Part shown: piece by piece, positions 26,176 through 33,950 of the stretch
Numbering within the stretch: the stretch's first letter is position 1
Layout of the letters: each line of letters opens with the position of its first letter
Assembly (NCBI RefSeq): GCF_003419895.1
Contig: NZ_QPMM01000006.1
Location: 434,001-498,000, forward strand
DNA length: 64,000 nucleotides
Direction: 5' to 3'
Source: Chitinophaga silvatica
GTDB taxonomy: Bacteria > Bacteroidota > Bacteroidia > Chitinophagales > Chitinophagaceae
Made by a program: the position numbers and the translations under genes
Notes under the pieces: model-generated
What the model was told of the DNA's origin: nothing
Seen by the model: only the letters and a program-made list of their open reading frames with translations
Databases searched by the model: none

Positions 26176-26178
26176 ATT

Positions 26179-26592
26179 ATGAAAAGTATTATTTTAAAAA
26201 CAGCTTCTAATTACCTGTTGCCACTTTTGCTATTGTTTGCAGTATTTATTCTGCTGCGTGGGCATTATAAGCCCGGGGGGGGGTTCGTAGGTGGACTAAT
26301 CGCCAGTATAGCATTTGTATTACATTCATTTGCGAATGGATTACAGAATACCAGGAAGTTATTACGATATCCTCCGGGTGCCTTTATCCCGGTGGGATTG
26401 GCTATTTCATTACTGAGTGGTTTGGCACCTATGCTCATAGGAAAACCGTTTATGTCGGGTGAGTGGTTGTCTGTTCAGGTGCCGATTATCGGGCTTATTG
26501 GTACACCACTATTCTTTGATATAGGTGTTTTCTTTGTAGTGATAGGGGTTACACTAACCATATTGTTTACCATTTCTGAAAGTATTCTATAA
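26179..26592 (+). CDS. mrpB: Na+/H+ antiporter subunit MrpB/MnhB
   Basis: 137-aa protein with about four transmembrane helices. It carries the MnhB signature RGHYKPGGGFVGGLIASIAFVLHSFANG and GTPLFFDIGVFFVVIGVTLTILFT near the end. It is a core subunit of the Mrp antiporter complex. It starts 3 bp after mrpA and is followed by mrpC after 1 bp, so translation is probably coupled. Confidence 0.95.
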   Translation: MKSIILKTASNYLLPLLLLFAVFILLRGHYKPGGGFVGGLIASIAFVLHSFANGLQNTRKLLRYPPGAFIPVGLAISLLSGLAPMLIGKPFMSGEWLSVQVPIIGLIGTPLFFDIGVFFVVIGVTLTILFTISESIL

Positions 26593-26593
26593 T

Positions 26594-26947
26594 ATGGAAC
26601 TATTGCTGTTAATATTGGTGGGAGTATTATATGCCACAGGCATTTTTATGATGTTGAGAAGAAGCATGGTTAAATTGCTGATAGGGCTGATTCTATTAGG
26701 GAATGGTGCCAATATGCTGATTTTTCTTTTAGGTGGAATTACCAGAGGTAAGCCACCAATTATCGGAGATGCAGATAAAGTACTTACAGGCATATATGCA
26801 GATCCGGTACCTCAATCTTTAATCCTGACAGCAATAGTAATCAGCTTTGGATTACAATCTTTTGCCATTGTACTCCTAAAAAGAGTACATGCTCTTATAC
26901 AAACAGATGACCTGAACGACCTTAATACACCGGATACAAGTATATGA
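26594..26947 (+). CDS. mrpC: Na+/H+ antiporter subunit MrpC/MnhC (NuoK-like)
   Basis: 117-aa NuoK-like protein with three transmembrane helices: LLLILVGVLYATGIFMMLRRS, LIGLILLGNGANMLIFLLGG (conserved Asn-rich segment in helix 2) and DPVPQSLILTAIVISFGLQSFAIVLL. The C-terminal end overlaps mrpD by 4 bp (ATGA). It is part of the membrane domain of the Mrp antiporter complex, related to the NuoK subunit of complex I. Confidence 0.95.
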   Translation: MELLLLILVGVLYATGIFMMLRRSMVKLLIGLILLGNGANMLIFLLGGITRGKPPIIGDADKVLTGIYADPVPQSLILTAIVISFGLQSFAIVLLKRVHALIQTDDLNDLNTPDTSI

Positions 26948-28473
26948 TAGATCGCTACATAATTCTTCCCATTATAGCTCAGATGTTCACAGCCGTGCTA
27001 CTGATTTTTTTCTGGCGCAAGGTAGTTGTTCAGCGTATTATTAGTGTATTAGGGAGCTTGGTGGTATTAGTACTGAGTATTGGTTTGTTTTCGAAGACCT
27101 GGCATTGGGGGTATCTGGTAATGCAGGCTGGCAACTGGAAGGCTCCATTTGGAATCACCTTTGTTTCAGATGCCTTTAGCAGTACCATGGTTTTATTAAC
27201 CGGCTTCAGTGGCCTGGCGGTAAGTATGTATTCAACGGTGGGAATAAGCCGGCAACGTATTCAATATGGCTTCTTTCCGATTTTTCATTTTTTGCTGTTA
27301 GGTTTAAATGGTGCATTTCTGGCAGGAGATATTTTCAATTTATATGTTTGGTTTGAAGTGATAATTATTTCCTCTTTTGTGTTGATGACTTTGGGAGGCA
27401 AAAAACCACAGGTAGAAGGAGGTATTAAATATGTAACGCTTAACTTACTGGCTTCTGTCATGTTTTTAACAGCAATCGCCATATTGTATGGGTTGACGGG
27501 TAGTTTGAATATGGCGGATCTTTCGTTGAAAATGGCTACAATACATAACAAAGGGTTAATAGGTGTTACAGGATTATTATTCTTTATTGGTTTTGGAATT
27601 AAATCGGCTGTTTTTCCACTATATTTTTGGTTGCCATCTTCTTATCATACACCTCCTTCAGCCATAGCAGCTATTTTTGGAGGATTGTTAACCAAAGTGG
27701 GCATTTATGCACTGATCAGAGTATATACGCTCATATTTATACCAGATACGTTTACAAAAAATATTTTCCTGATTATTGCCAGCCTCACATTATTAACAGG
27801 CGCATTTGGAGCATTAACCAAACGAAATATGAGGATGATGTTCTCCTACCTTATAGTTTGCCATATTGGTTATTTGCTGGGAGGACTGGGAATGTATACT
27901 ACACTTGCACTTGCGGGAACAATCTTTTATCTGATTCATGATATTATTGTTAAAACAACGCTATTCCTGGTAAGTGGACTGATTTACAAAATCAGGGGAA
28001 CAATGAATATGGATGAATTGGGGGGATTGTATGAAGATTACCCGAAGTTATCCTTGCTGATGGCGATAGTTTTCTTTTCGTTGGTTGGAATTCCGCCGCT
28101 GTCGGGGTTTTGGCCAAAAATATATTTGTTTCGGGAAACGTTTACTACCCATTCCTGGTATCTGTTGGTAGCGATGATTCTGGCAAGTTTGCTTACGCTT
28201 TATGTGATAGCAAAAATGTGGGGAGATGTTTTTTGGAAGAAAAAACCTGCGATTGAAAAATCGACAGATGATTTTGCAGCGATGAATTGGAGAAGCAAAT
28301 TTATGCTGGTGGCTCCAATAGCATTGTTGGTTTTTATTTCATTGTATATAGGTTTTTGTGCTGAGCGTATAAATGTGTTGTCGGAAAGGATAGCTAATGA
28401 TCTACTACATCCAAAACCTTATATAGAAGCAGTGATGGGGCCGAAAGAGATTATATCACCACAAAGTAATTGA
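26944..28473 (+). CDS. mrpD: Na+/H+ antiporter subunit MrpD/MnhD (NuoN/NuoM-like)
   Basis: 509-aa protein with about 14 transmembrane helices. Signatures of the NuoM/N-type antiporter domain are FLAGDIFNLYVWFEVIIISSFVLMTLG (with the conserved Glu), GIKSAVFPLYFWLPSSYHTPPSAIAAIFGGLLTKVGIYAL and ISYHIGY-like RMMFSYLIVCHIGYLL. It overlaps mrpC and mrpE by 4 bp at each side. It is the second large antiporter subunit with MrpA. Confidence 0.95.
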   Translation: MIDRYIILPIIAQMFTAVLLIFFWRKVVVQRIISVLGSLVVLVLSIGLFSKTWHWGYLVMQAGNWKAPFGITFVSDAFSSTMVLLTGFSGLAVSMYSTVGISRQRIQYGFFPIFHFLLLGLNGAFLAGDIFNLYVWFEVIIISSFVLMTLGGKKPQVEGGIKYVTLNLLASVMFLTAIAILYGLTGSLNMADLSLKMATIHNKGLIGVTGLLFFIGFGIKSAVFPLYFWLPSSYHTPPSAIAAIFGGLLTKVGIYALIRVYTLIFIPDTFTKNIFLIIASLTLLTGAFGALTKRNMRMMFSYLIVCHIGYLLGGLGMYTTLALAGTIFYLIHDIIVKTTLFLVSGLIYKIRGTMNMDELGGLYEDYPKLSLLMAIVFFSLVGIPPLSGFWPKIYLFRETFTTHSWYLLVAMILASLLTLYVIAKMWGDVFWKKKPAIEKSTDDFAAMNWRSKFMLVAPIALLVFISLYIGFCAERINVLSERIANDLLHPKPYIEAVMGPKEIISPQSN

Positions 28474-28952
28474 ATATGATAAAACAATTTCTCTTGAACA
28501 TAATGCTTACCCTTACCTGGGTTATGCTAACAGGTGAATTTGTGTTTGTGAATTTCGTATTCGGTTTCGCATTAAGCTATGGTATTTTATGGGTTATTTC
28601 ACATAATACCGATGGCAGAAAATATTTTACCAGGGTTCCTGCTGTAATAGGATTTATTTTCTTTTTTATTTATGAATTGATCAAAGCAAATCTGCAGGTG
28701 GCTTATGATGTAATAACCCCTAAGTTTTTTATGAAGCCGGGTATAGTACGTTATCCGCTTGATGCAAAAACAGATTTGGAAATAACTTTTTTTACCAATC
28801 TGATTTCATTGACACCTGGAACTTTGATATTGGATGTTAGTGATGATAAAAAGGTGGTTTATATCCATGTGATGTACCTGGAAGATAAAGAAGTATTTAT
28901 TAAACAGACAAAAGGAGGATTGGAGAAACGTTTATTAGATATTTTAAGATGA
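28470..28952 (+). CDS. mrpE: Na+/H+ antiporter subunit MrpE/MnhE
   Basis: 160-aa protein with two or three N-terminal transmembrane helices and a soluble C-terminal part. Family signatures are MLTLTWVMLTGEFVFVNFVFGFALSYG, IFFFIYELIKANLQVAYDVITP and TDLEITFFTNLISLTPGTLILDVSDDKKVVYIHVM. It is an accessory subunit needed for stable assembly of the Mrp complex in other bacteria. It overlaps mrpD and mrpF by 4 bp. Confidence 0.95.
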   Translation: MNMIKQFLLNIMLTLTWVMLTGEFVFVNFVFGFALSYGILWVISHNTDGRKYFTRVPAVIGFIFFFIYELIKANLQVAYDVITPKFFMKPGIVRYPLDAKTDLEITFFTNLISLTPGTLILDVSDDKKVVYIHVMYLEDKEVFIKQTKGGLEKRLLDILR

Positions 28953-29224
28953 ATCTGAATAATTATCTGACATATGTTGTTTTACCTATTTTATCGGTAG
29001 CCGTATTACTGGTGGCTTATCGGTTCTTTAAAGGGCCGACCATTGTTAACAGGGTTATTGCACTCGATTTGCTGATTACCATTGGAATTGGCATTATTAC
29101 TATTTATAGTATTCAAACTAATCAATCTACTTTTTTAGATGATGGGATGATCCTTGCATTGATAGCCTTTTTAGGAACGGTAGCGTTTTCTTATTACCTG
29201 GAAAAAAAGAAGAACAATGAGTGA
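28949..29224 (+). CDS. mrpF: Na+/H+ antiporter subunit MrpF/MnhF
   Basis: 91-aa protein with three transmembrane helices and the MrpF motif RFFKGPTIVNRVIALDLLITIGIGIITIYSI, followed by ALIAFLGTVAFSYYL. It is a small subunit of the Mrp complex. It overlaps mrpE by 4 bp and mrpG by 8 bp, consistent with translational coupling along the whole operon. Confidence 0.95.
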   Translation: MNLNNYLTYVVLPILSVAVLLVAYRFFKGPTIVNRVIALDLLITIGIGIITIYSIQTNQSTFLDDGMILALIAFLGTVAFSYYLEKKKNNE

Positions 29225-29582
29225 CTTTCTTATAATGTTTTTGTGTACACTGGGCGCTATAGTTGTGTTGATAGCAGCAATCGGAATTGTGCGGATGCCC
29301 GATTTCTATCTGCAATTATCAGTAACTATTAAAGCGGCTGTATTAGGTATTGGATTATTATTAGCTGCGGCGGCTATATTTTTTGCAGACGTATCTATCA
29401 CTACCAAGGTATTGGCTATAACATTTTTTTTAGTGCTTACAGCACCGGTTGCGGGGCATGTGATAGGCCGTGCTGCCTATCTTATAGGAACAAAGCTTTG
29501 GAAAAAGTCTGTGTTGGATGAGCTGAAGGGCAAGTATGACGAGCATACCAACTACCTCGGGAGTGGGGAAGAAGATAAATAG
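29217..29582 (+). CDS. mrpG: Na+/H+ antiporter subunit MrpG/MnhG
   Basis: 121-aa protein with three transmembrane helices; the signature is IGIVRMPDFYLQLSVTIKAAVLGIGLLL and FLVLTAPVAGHVIGRAAY. It is the last gene of the mrpABCDEFG operon. A hairpin without a strong T run follows immediately at 29582. It acts with the other six subunits in Na+/H+ exchange at the inner membrane. Confidence 0.95.
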   Translation: MSDFLIMFLCTLGAIVVLIAAIGIVRMPDFYLQLSVTIKAAVLGIGLLLAAAAIFFADVSITTKVLAITFFLVLTAPVAGHVIGRAAYLIGTKLWKKSVLDELKGKYDEHTNYLGSGEEDK

Positions 29583-29616
29583 AGGATGTATCAACAGAAT
29601 TGTTAGATACATCCTC
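29582..29616 (+). terminator. Hairpin at the end of the mrp operon
   Basis: A perfect 11-bp stem (GAGGATGTATC / GATACATCCTC) is extended by an inner AACA/TGTT stem with a GAAT loop. It begins at the last base of the mrpG stop region. The T run is poor (ATTGAATTT), so termination may be partial or Rho-dependent, or the hairpin may stabilise the transcript. Confidence 0.6.
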
Positions 29617-29728
29617 ATTGAATTTATTAGTTATAATAACTCCAACCCTACTATTGGCATTTCCATAATATTTGCAACTAAATCATTCCAAATAGTTCAT
29701 TTACAATAATTTCAGATTACCTATGCAT

Positions 29729-30694
29729 TTAAAAGTTGGTATTAACGATTAGGGTATTTCTGCTTGCGGTAGCAAAATCCATTGCAATTACTCCATATCT
29801 TCCATGAGTGTTATTAGTGAAATATGTATCGAGTTGTGGATTGATGGAATTAGATACAGTAGTGATACTTGGAATGCCAAAAATCAATGACTTATATCCA
29901 CTGGAATAGTTGAGATACAGTACAGAAGAACTACCGCTATATGCTTCGGATAGCAGATTGGTGATGCTGGTCCATTTTCCACTATTATCGGGTACAACAT
30001 ATTGGTCCTGAACTCTTAAGTTTGCGCTACCATTATTTATGGAGAAAGTAGTATTATCGGCCCAGTTGGTAGCATCAATACCTTTCGGTGTGTTGGAAGC
30101 CCCAAATCGTCTTACCAGTACAATTTTGCCTCTTACAGATCCCAGATTGGGAATTGTAGCACCCAAGTTCCACTTAGAGGGTTGTAATTGTGTATAACTG
30201 TCGAAAGTTTGCTCAAAAGAGCGGGTGTTGTTGGTCGGGTCATATTCTTCCTTAACGCTCATAATAATGGTTTCAGTTGGGTTGGCTGCCAGGAAGTCGT
30301 AGCACATGGTTAATACATCTGTAAAGTTCATGTTCTGATAAATGGAGCCATGGTGTATGGCAAAAGCATCACCGATATGTCTACATCTGATATCCAGATA
30401 CCTGGTGCCGGCGTCTAGCTGTTCACGGATCGAGAGGGTCTGACATTTGGCTGTGCCACCTACAGGTTCTACTCGTGCCCCACTATCGTGAGTTCCGGGA
30501 ATAGACAATGCGGAAAGGGAGGTGTTGTCATTTACAGCGCTCATCCAGCTATTTAAGGAGTAGGTGAGCAAAGAAGTTGATAGTTCACTGTTGCCTGCAG
30601 AGAGCTTTGATTGAGTGGCAGGATTTGTAAGGTCTTTTTTACAGCCAGAGAATACAAAAGCAAGAAAGGCAAACAAATAGAGTTGATACTTCAT
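29729..30694 (-). CDS. Phosphatidylinositol-specific phospholipase C-like lipoprotein (PI-PLC X domain)
   Basis: 321 aa. It starts with a lipoprotein signal and lipobox FVFSGCKK (Cys about residue 18). The PI-PLC X domain spans about residues 60-300, with SIPGTHDSG (first catalytic His), RYLDIRCRHIGDAFAIHHGSIY (Asp/Arg and the second catalytic His) and VSIMSVKEEY-like IIMSVKEEYDP. Bacterial members cleave phosphatidylinositol or its glycan-linked forms. The lipid anchor suggests a periplasmic or surface location. It is monocistronic and divergent from the repeat lipoprotein gene. Confidence 0.9.
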   Translation of the reverse strand: MKYQLYLFAFLAFVFSGCKKDLTNPATQSKLSAGNSELSTSLLTYSLNSWMSAVNDNTSLSALSIPGTHDSGARVEPVGGTAKCQTLSIREQLDAGTRYLDIRCRHIGDAFAIHHGSIYQNMNFTDVLTMCYDFLAANPTETIIMSVKEEYDPTNNTRSFEQTFDSYTQLQPSKWNLGATIPNLGSVRGKIVLVRRFGASNTPKGIDATNWADNTTFSINNGSANLRVQDQYVVPDNSGKWTSITNLLSEAYSGSSSVLYLNYSSGYKSLIFGIPSITTVSNSINPQLDTYFTNNTHGRYGVIAMDFATASRNTLIVNTNF

Positions 30695-30808
30695 AAAGTA
30701 TTATTTTTTTTATAAACATAATACCTACCACTGCCTGATTACCGCAGTATTATTTTTTTTCTGTTAATACCCAACCTTTCGTTTATTCTTTCCCGTTTAC
30801 TATAATAA

Positions 30809-31183
30809 ATGATTTCTATGAAACATATACCGATTTATCTTTTGTTTGCGGTAATTGGCACCTTTATTATAATGGGATGTCGTAAGGAACAAAACTTGCA
30901 ATTCGATAGTTTGGGCAATAAGATTATGTCTATAACCGATTCATCTGGTCATCCGCACGATACCATTAAAAACCCACAAGACACGATTAAGAATCCACAT
31001 GACACAATTAAAAATCCAAATGACACAATCAGAATTCCGCATGATACGATTAAAAATCCCCACGATACTATCCATCCACATGATACAATTATAGTTAATC
31101 CGCACGATACGATTCGTCCACCACGCGATACTGTTCGTCCACCATTCGACTCTGTGTTTCATGGTAAAAGTTTTGCAAGTTGA
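30809..31183 (+). CDS. Lipoprotein with tandem PHDTIKN repeats
   Basis: 124 aa. An ATG at 30809 (a second at 30818 is possible) opens a lipoprotein signal with lipobox FIIMGCRKEQ (Cys about residue 24). After a short linker, residues about 49-117 consist of about nine imperfect 7-residue units such as NPHDTIK, rich in His, Asp, Pro and Thr. The repeat probably forms an extended, metal-binding or cell-wall-spanning stalk; nothing of this kind is characterised to my knowledge. It sits upstream of the sigma/anti-sigma pair on the same strand, but a hairpin (31235-31261) separates them. Confidence 0.7.
   Translation: MISMKHIPIYLLFAVIGTFIIMGCRKEQNLQFDSLGNKIMSITDSSGHPHDTIKNPQDTIKNPHDTIKNPNDTIRIPHDTIKNPHDTIHPHDTIIVNPHDTIRPPRDTVRPPFDSVFHGKSFAS
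30953..31160 (+). repeat. Tandem 21-bp coding repeats in the lipoprotein gene
   Basis: About nine degenerate units encode the consensus NPHDTIK, with DNA such as CCACATGACACAATTAAAAA. The spacing shifts once or twice where a residue is lost or gained (HPHDTI, VNPHDTI), so copy number may vary between strains. Confidence 0.8.
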
Positions 31184-31234
31184 GTATCTTGTAAATTGAA
31201 AATACTAATAACTATCTTATACAAATAAGGATTG

Positions 31235-31261
31235 CCACGGTAACGTGTAAACGTTCCGTGG
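31235..31261 (+). terminator. Interrupted hairpin between lipoprotein and sigma genes
   Basis: CCACGG-T-AACGT (31235-31246) pairs with ACGTT-CCGTGG (31251-31261), with one bulged T and a GTAA loop. Downstream sequence is only moderately T-rich (TTATCTCTATT). It is likely a terminator for the lipoprotein gene, or a leader structure of the sigma gene. Confidence 0.55.
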
Positions 31262-31308
31262 TTATCTCTATTGAATTATAAATGATTCTGTAAGCTGTAC
31301 GTCGCTTT

Positions 31309-31842
31309 TTGGAAGATATTCAACATTTGATTAAGGAGTGTTTAGCTAACAACAGGTTAGGCCAGGAGAAACTTTATAAAAAGTTTTATCCTTCGCTATT
31401 CCTATTGTGTAGAAAGTTTTATAATAACGATGTAGATGCAATGGAAGCCTTAAATGATGGAATGCTACAGGTATTTACCCAACTTCATAAATACGACGAT
31501 ACAAAAGGTACCTTATATAACTGGGCCTACACCGTAGTGCGAAACGTGGTGCTGGATAAACTTAGATTAAAAAAATGGCCCCCACTATATGAAATAACTG
31601 AGGAGTCTAAAACTGTTGATGCTGGGGTGCTAAAACAACTTGAATGGAAAGATATTTACAAATTATTAGACAATCTACCTCCTGCTACGAGGATAGTTTG
31701 TTCCTTATTCTATCTGGAAGATTTTTCAATTAAAGAAATCAGCACAAATATTAAATTAAGTGAAGGAACCGTTAAATGGCATCTTAGTGAAGCCAGAAAT
31801 AAAATGAAACCAATACTGGAAAAACATTACCAGAAAAAATAA
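31309..31842 (+). CDS. ECF sigma factor (ECF21-like), partner of the dual-membrane anti-sigma candidate
   Basis: 177 aa, standard ECF length. It starts at a TTG; the upstream in-frame TAA at 31291 leaves no earlier ATG. Region 2 is at about residues 20-90 (LYKKFYPSLFLLCRKFY, AMEALNDGMLQVFTQL, GTLYNWAYTVVRNVVLDKLR). Region 4 is at about 120-170, with the HTH in FSIKEISTNIKLSEGTVKWHLSEARNK. The next gene begins directly after its stop and encodes a TM protein with a cytoplasmic N-terminus, matching a Das/Dma (sigma / dual membrane-spanning anti-sigma) pair. Target genes are unknown. Confidence 0.9.
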   Translation: MEDIQHLIKECLANNRLGQEKLYKKFYPSLFLLCRKFYNNDVDAMEALNDGMLQVFTQLHKYDDTKGTLYNWAYTVVRNVVLDKLRLKKWPPLYEITEESKTVDAGVLKQLEWKDIYKLLDNLPPATRIVCSLFYLEDFSIKEISTNIKLSEGTVKWHLSEARNKMKPILEKHYQKK

Positions 31843-33486
31843 TTGCCAGTGAGTGAGTATAATTCACATAATGACTTGCCTGATGAGCAATTACCAATTA
31901 ATATTCCCTCTGCTGATGAAGGGTGGAGATTGATGCAACCTTTATTGGATGCTAAGATACCAGTTCACAGGAGTGGAAAATATTCAATGGGTAAAGTGCT
32001 TTTAGGAATAGCATCACTTTTAGTGATTGCTACACTGGTATTATTTTTACACCATTCATCTTCCAATACAGATAAGCAATCCGGGATTAAAGATTCTACT
32101 TATTCAAAATCTAATTCAAATCCAGACAACTATCGGGAGGCGAAAAATGATTCGCAATTCATTCAGGGATCAAACAAAGAGAAACAATACATATCAAATT
32201 CTTACAATGATCATGAAACGAGGAATGATTCACCATTCATTCAGAAGTTTAATATAGAGAAATCATTAATATCTGATTCAGACAATGATCATGCACCGCG
32301 GAACGACTTGCAATTCGCTCGGCAATCTCAAAAAGCAAAACTAAGTACGTCAAATTCAGACAATAATCAAACTGCCGGAAATAACTTTCAACTCAATCAG
32401 GAAGTCAGTAAGGGGAAAAAATACATGGCAAATTCAAATGGTGAGCTTCTGGTTAATAATGATACTCAACCAGGTGAAGAATCGATTAAAGGGAGAGAAA
32501 ACAAAACACCTGTTACTTCAATAAAATCAATTTTAAAAAAATCAGGTAATATTATTTCAGCTAAGAATAATCCACAACCCAAAGTGGAATCCGGTAAAGG
32601 AACACAAAACAACAAACAGCTCATCAACCCAAAACAGGAAATCAACATAATTCAAAAAGAAAATGGAAGAACAGAAACAGCTGGCCAGAATGCTGCCTTT
32701 AGTGAAAAGCATATAAACGCTGAAGATCAGAAAAATGTATCAGTGGAAAATAATAAACTGGAGATTTTATCACTGCCATTAAATAGCAATATCTCTAAAT
32801 TATTGAACACTCCGATGGCAATCAATAATAGAGGAATTACCGGGAAAAAAACTAATCCGCCAGGAGGGTTAGAATTACAGTTACAATGGAATTATTTACT
32901 TTCTTCTATCGGAAATTCCTACTATACCATAAACCCAAATGGTGATAAACAATTCTATCGGTATTTTGTACCGGCGGTAAGGTTAATCTATTTAAAACCT
33001 AAAAGTGGTTGGAGCCTGGATATTAAGCCAATGGACTTTCAATTGTATAATGATATTATTTATGATAAAGTTGATGGGGGTATGTCTAGCAGTGGTGGAA
33101 CATTGGATATTTACATGCTTAGTAAAACTTTCGGGTATAGTATTTCAGCTTCCTATCATCATAAAATTGTTAACAATTGGTGGGCAACCGCCGGAGCAGA
33201 ATTATATGTGGCTCAAAATACCAACATAAGAGTCAGTGCAATTAAAGATTCTTTATCACCAAGGGTCATTACTTCACGAAGTGAGAAATCGGCGTTATGG
33301 AAACATATAGGTCAACTTCAGGGAAATGCGATTGGGGAAATTTATTACAATGCACCCCGCTGGCAAGGCGGAATAAGAATGGCTATCCCTGCTTACCGTC
33401 AGGCAAAAGATTCGGTTGGCCAGCTGTTAAAATCTAATATGCGTGTTGAGTTGCTATTCAGATTCAAAATTCCTCTGAAAAAATAA
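31843..33486 (+). CDS. Candidate dual membrane-spanning anti-sigma factor (Dma-like) with tandem-repeat linker
   Basis: 547 aa. The start is a TTG at 31843 (a GTG at 31849 is equally possible), just after the sigma stop. Residues 1-47 are a soluble cytoplasmic-type segment with IPSADEGWRLMQPLLDAKIP, resembling the short sigma-binding end of Dma-type proteins. Residues about 49-70 are one transmembrane helix. Residues about 100-330 are a hydrophilic, Asn/Ser/Lys-rich linker that includes four and a half 26-residue repeats. Residues about 340-547 are strand-rich (LELQLQWNYLLSS, YFVPAVRLIYLKP, GWSLDIKPMDFQL, MRVELLFRFKIP) and end like an outer-membrane barrel. This is the architecture of an anti-sigma that spans both membranes; the assignment rests on layout. 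Confidence 0.75.
   Translation: MPVSEYNSHNDLPDEQLPINIPSADEGWRLMQPLLDAKIPVHRSGKYSMGKVLLGIASLLVIATLVLFLHHSSSNTDKQSGIKDSTYSKSNSNPDNYREAKNDSQFIQGSNKEKQYISNSYNDHETRNDSPFIQKFNIEKSLISDSDNDHAPRNDLQFARQSQKAKLSTSNSDNNQTAGNNFQLNQEVSKGKKYMANSNGELLVNNDTQPGEESIKGRENKTPVTSIKSILKKSGNIISAKNNPQPKVESGKGTQNNKQLINPKQEINIIQKENGRTETAGQNAAFSEKHINAEDQKNVSVENNKLEILSLPLNSNISKLLNTPMAINNRGITGKKTNPPGGLELQLQWNYLLSSIGNSYYTINPNGDKQFYRYFVPAVRLIYLKPKSGWSLDIKPMDFQLYNDIIYDKVDGGMSSSGGTLDIYMLSKTFGYSISASYHHKIVNNWWATAGAELYVAQNTNIRVSAIKDSLSPRVITSRSEKSALWKHIGQLQGNAIGEIYYNAPRWQGGIRMAIPAYRQAKDSVGQLLKSNMRVELLFRFKIPLKK
32146..32457 (+). repeat. 78-bp (26-codon) tandem repeats in the anti-sigma linker
   Basis: Four adjacent units start at 32146, 32224, 32302 and 32380, each beginning AAT or AAC then GAT/GAC/AAC (codons for ND, ND, ND, NN). 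A fifth partial unit begins at 32458. Each unit keeps the pattern ND.QF...SNKEK....NSDNDH... The repeat period is exactly 78 bp, so strains could change linker length in 26-residue steps. Confidence 0.85.
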
Positions 33487-33924
33487 TTACCAGTAAGTTT
33501 CCTGGCTTGCGATTTTGCCATCAGGGGTAAAAATAAGTTTTTCATCATTTGGGTTTCCGTCTAATTCTACCTGGTAAAGATATTTTCCATCTCTTTGAAT
33601 TTTTTCGACATTCCCGATTTTAAATCCTTTGTATTGTTTTCTGATTGTTCTTAAAACCGGAGATGGCAGATCAGATACGGGAATAGCTTTTTTAAAAACT
33701 ATCAATCGACCGGTTTCATCAAAATGAGCTTTATACTCTATTTTGCTGACTTCAAATTCGGCCTGATAAATATGTCCTTTTCTTTCCCATTGTGTTTTTG
33801 TTGCTTCGGGGAAATTGGTTTTATAGCCCTTCATAACAAGGGAAGGTACGTCACTTCCCCGCGATTGACTAAATGAAGTGAAAGCGCAACAGATACAAAT
33901 AATCAGGATATAGAGGTATTTCAT
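33487..33924 (-). CDS. PepSY-like (DUF2874) secreted protein
   Basis: 145 aa with a clear signal peptide (MKYLYILIICICCAFTSFSQ). Two PepSY-like modules are visible: KTQWERKGHIYQAEFEVSKIEYKAHFDETGRL at about 43-74, and GNVEKIQRDGKYLYQVELDGNPNDEKLIFTPDGKI near the end. PepSY/DUF2874 proteins are periplasmic and may inhibit or chaperone proteases; no enzymatic function is assigned. The stop codon abuts the stop of the convergent anti-sigma gene (33486/33487). A possible common operon with the antiporter gene ends 26 bp away. Confidence 0.85.
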   Translation of the reverse strand: MKYLYILIICICCAFTSFSQSRGSDVPSLVMKGYKTNFPEATKTQWERKGHIYQAEFEVSKIEYKAHFDETGRLIVFKKAIPVSDLPSPVLRTIRKQYKGFKIGNVEKIQRDGKYLYQVELDGNPNDEKLIFTPDGKIASQETYW

Positions 33925-33950
33925 AACAATACTATTTAAAGAATTTAGAA

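Noticed and set aside
32146..32457. CRISPR-like tandem repeat
   Set aside because: Repeats are 78 bp without spacers, in frame, and encode 26-residue units in a protein linker.
31309..33486. FecR-type anti-sigma with TonB receptor
   Set aside because: The partner lacks the FecR domain and no TonB-dependent receptor gene follows; a barrel-like end is present in the same protein instead.
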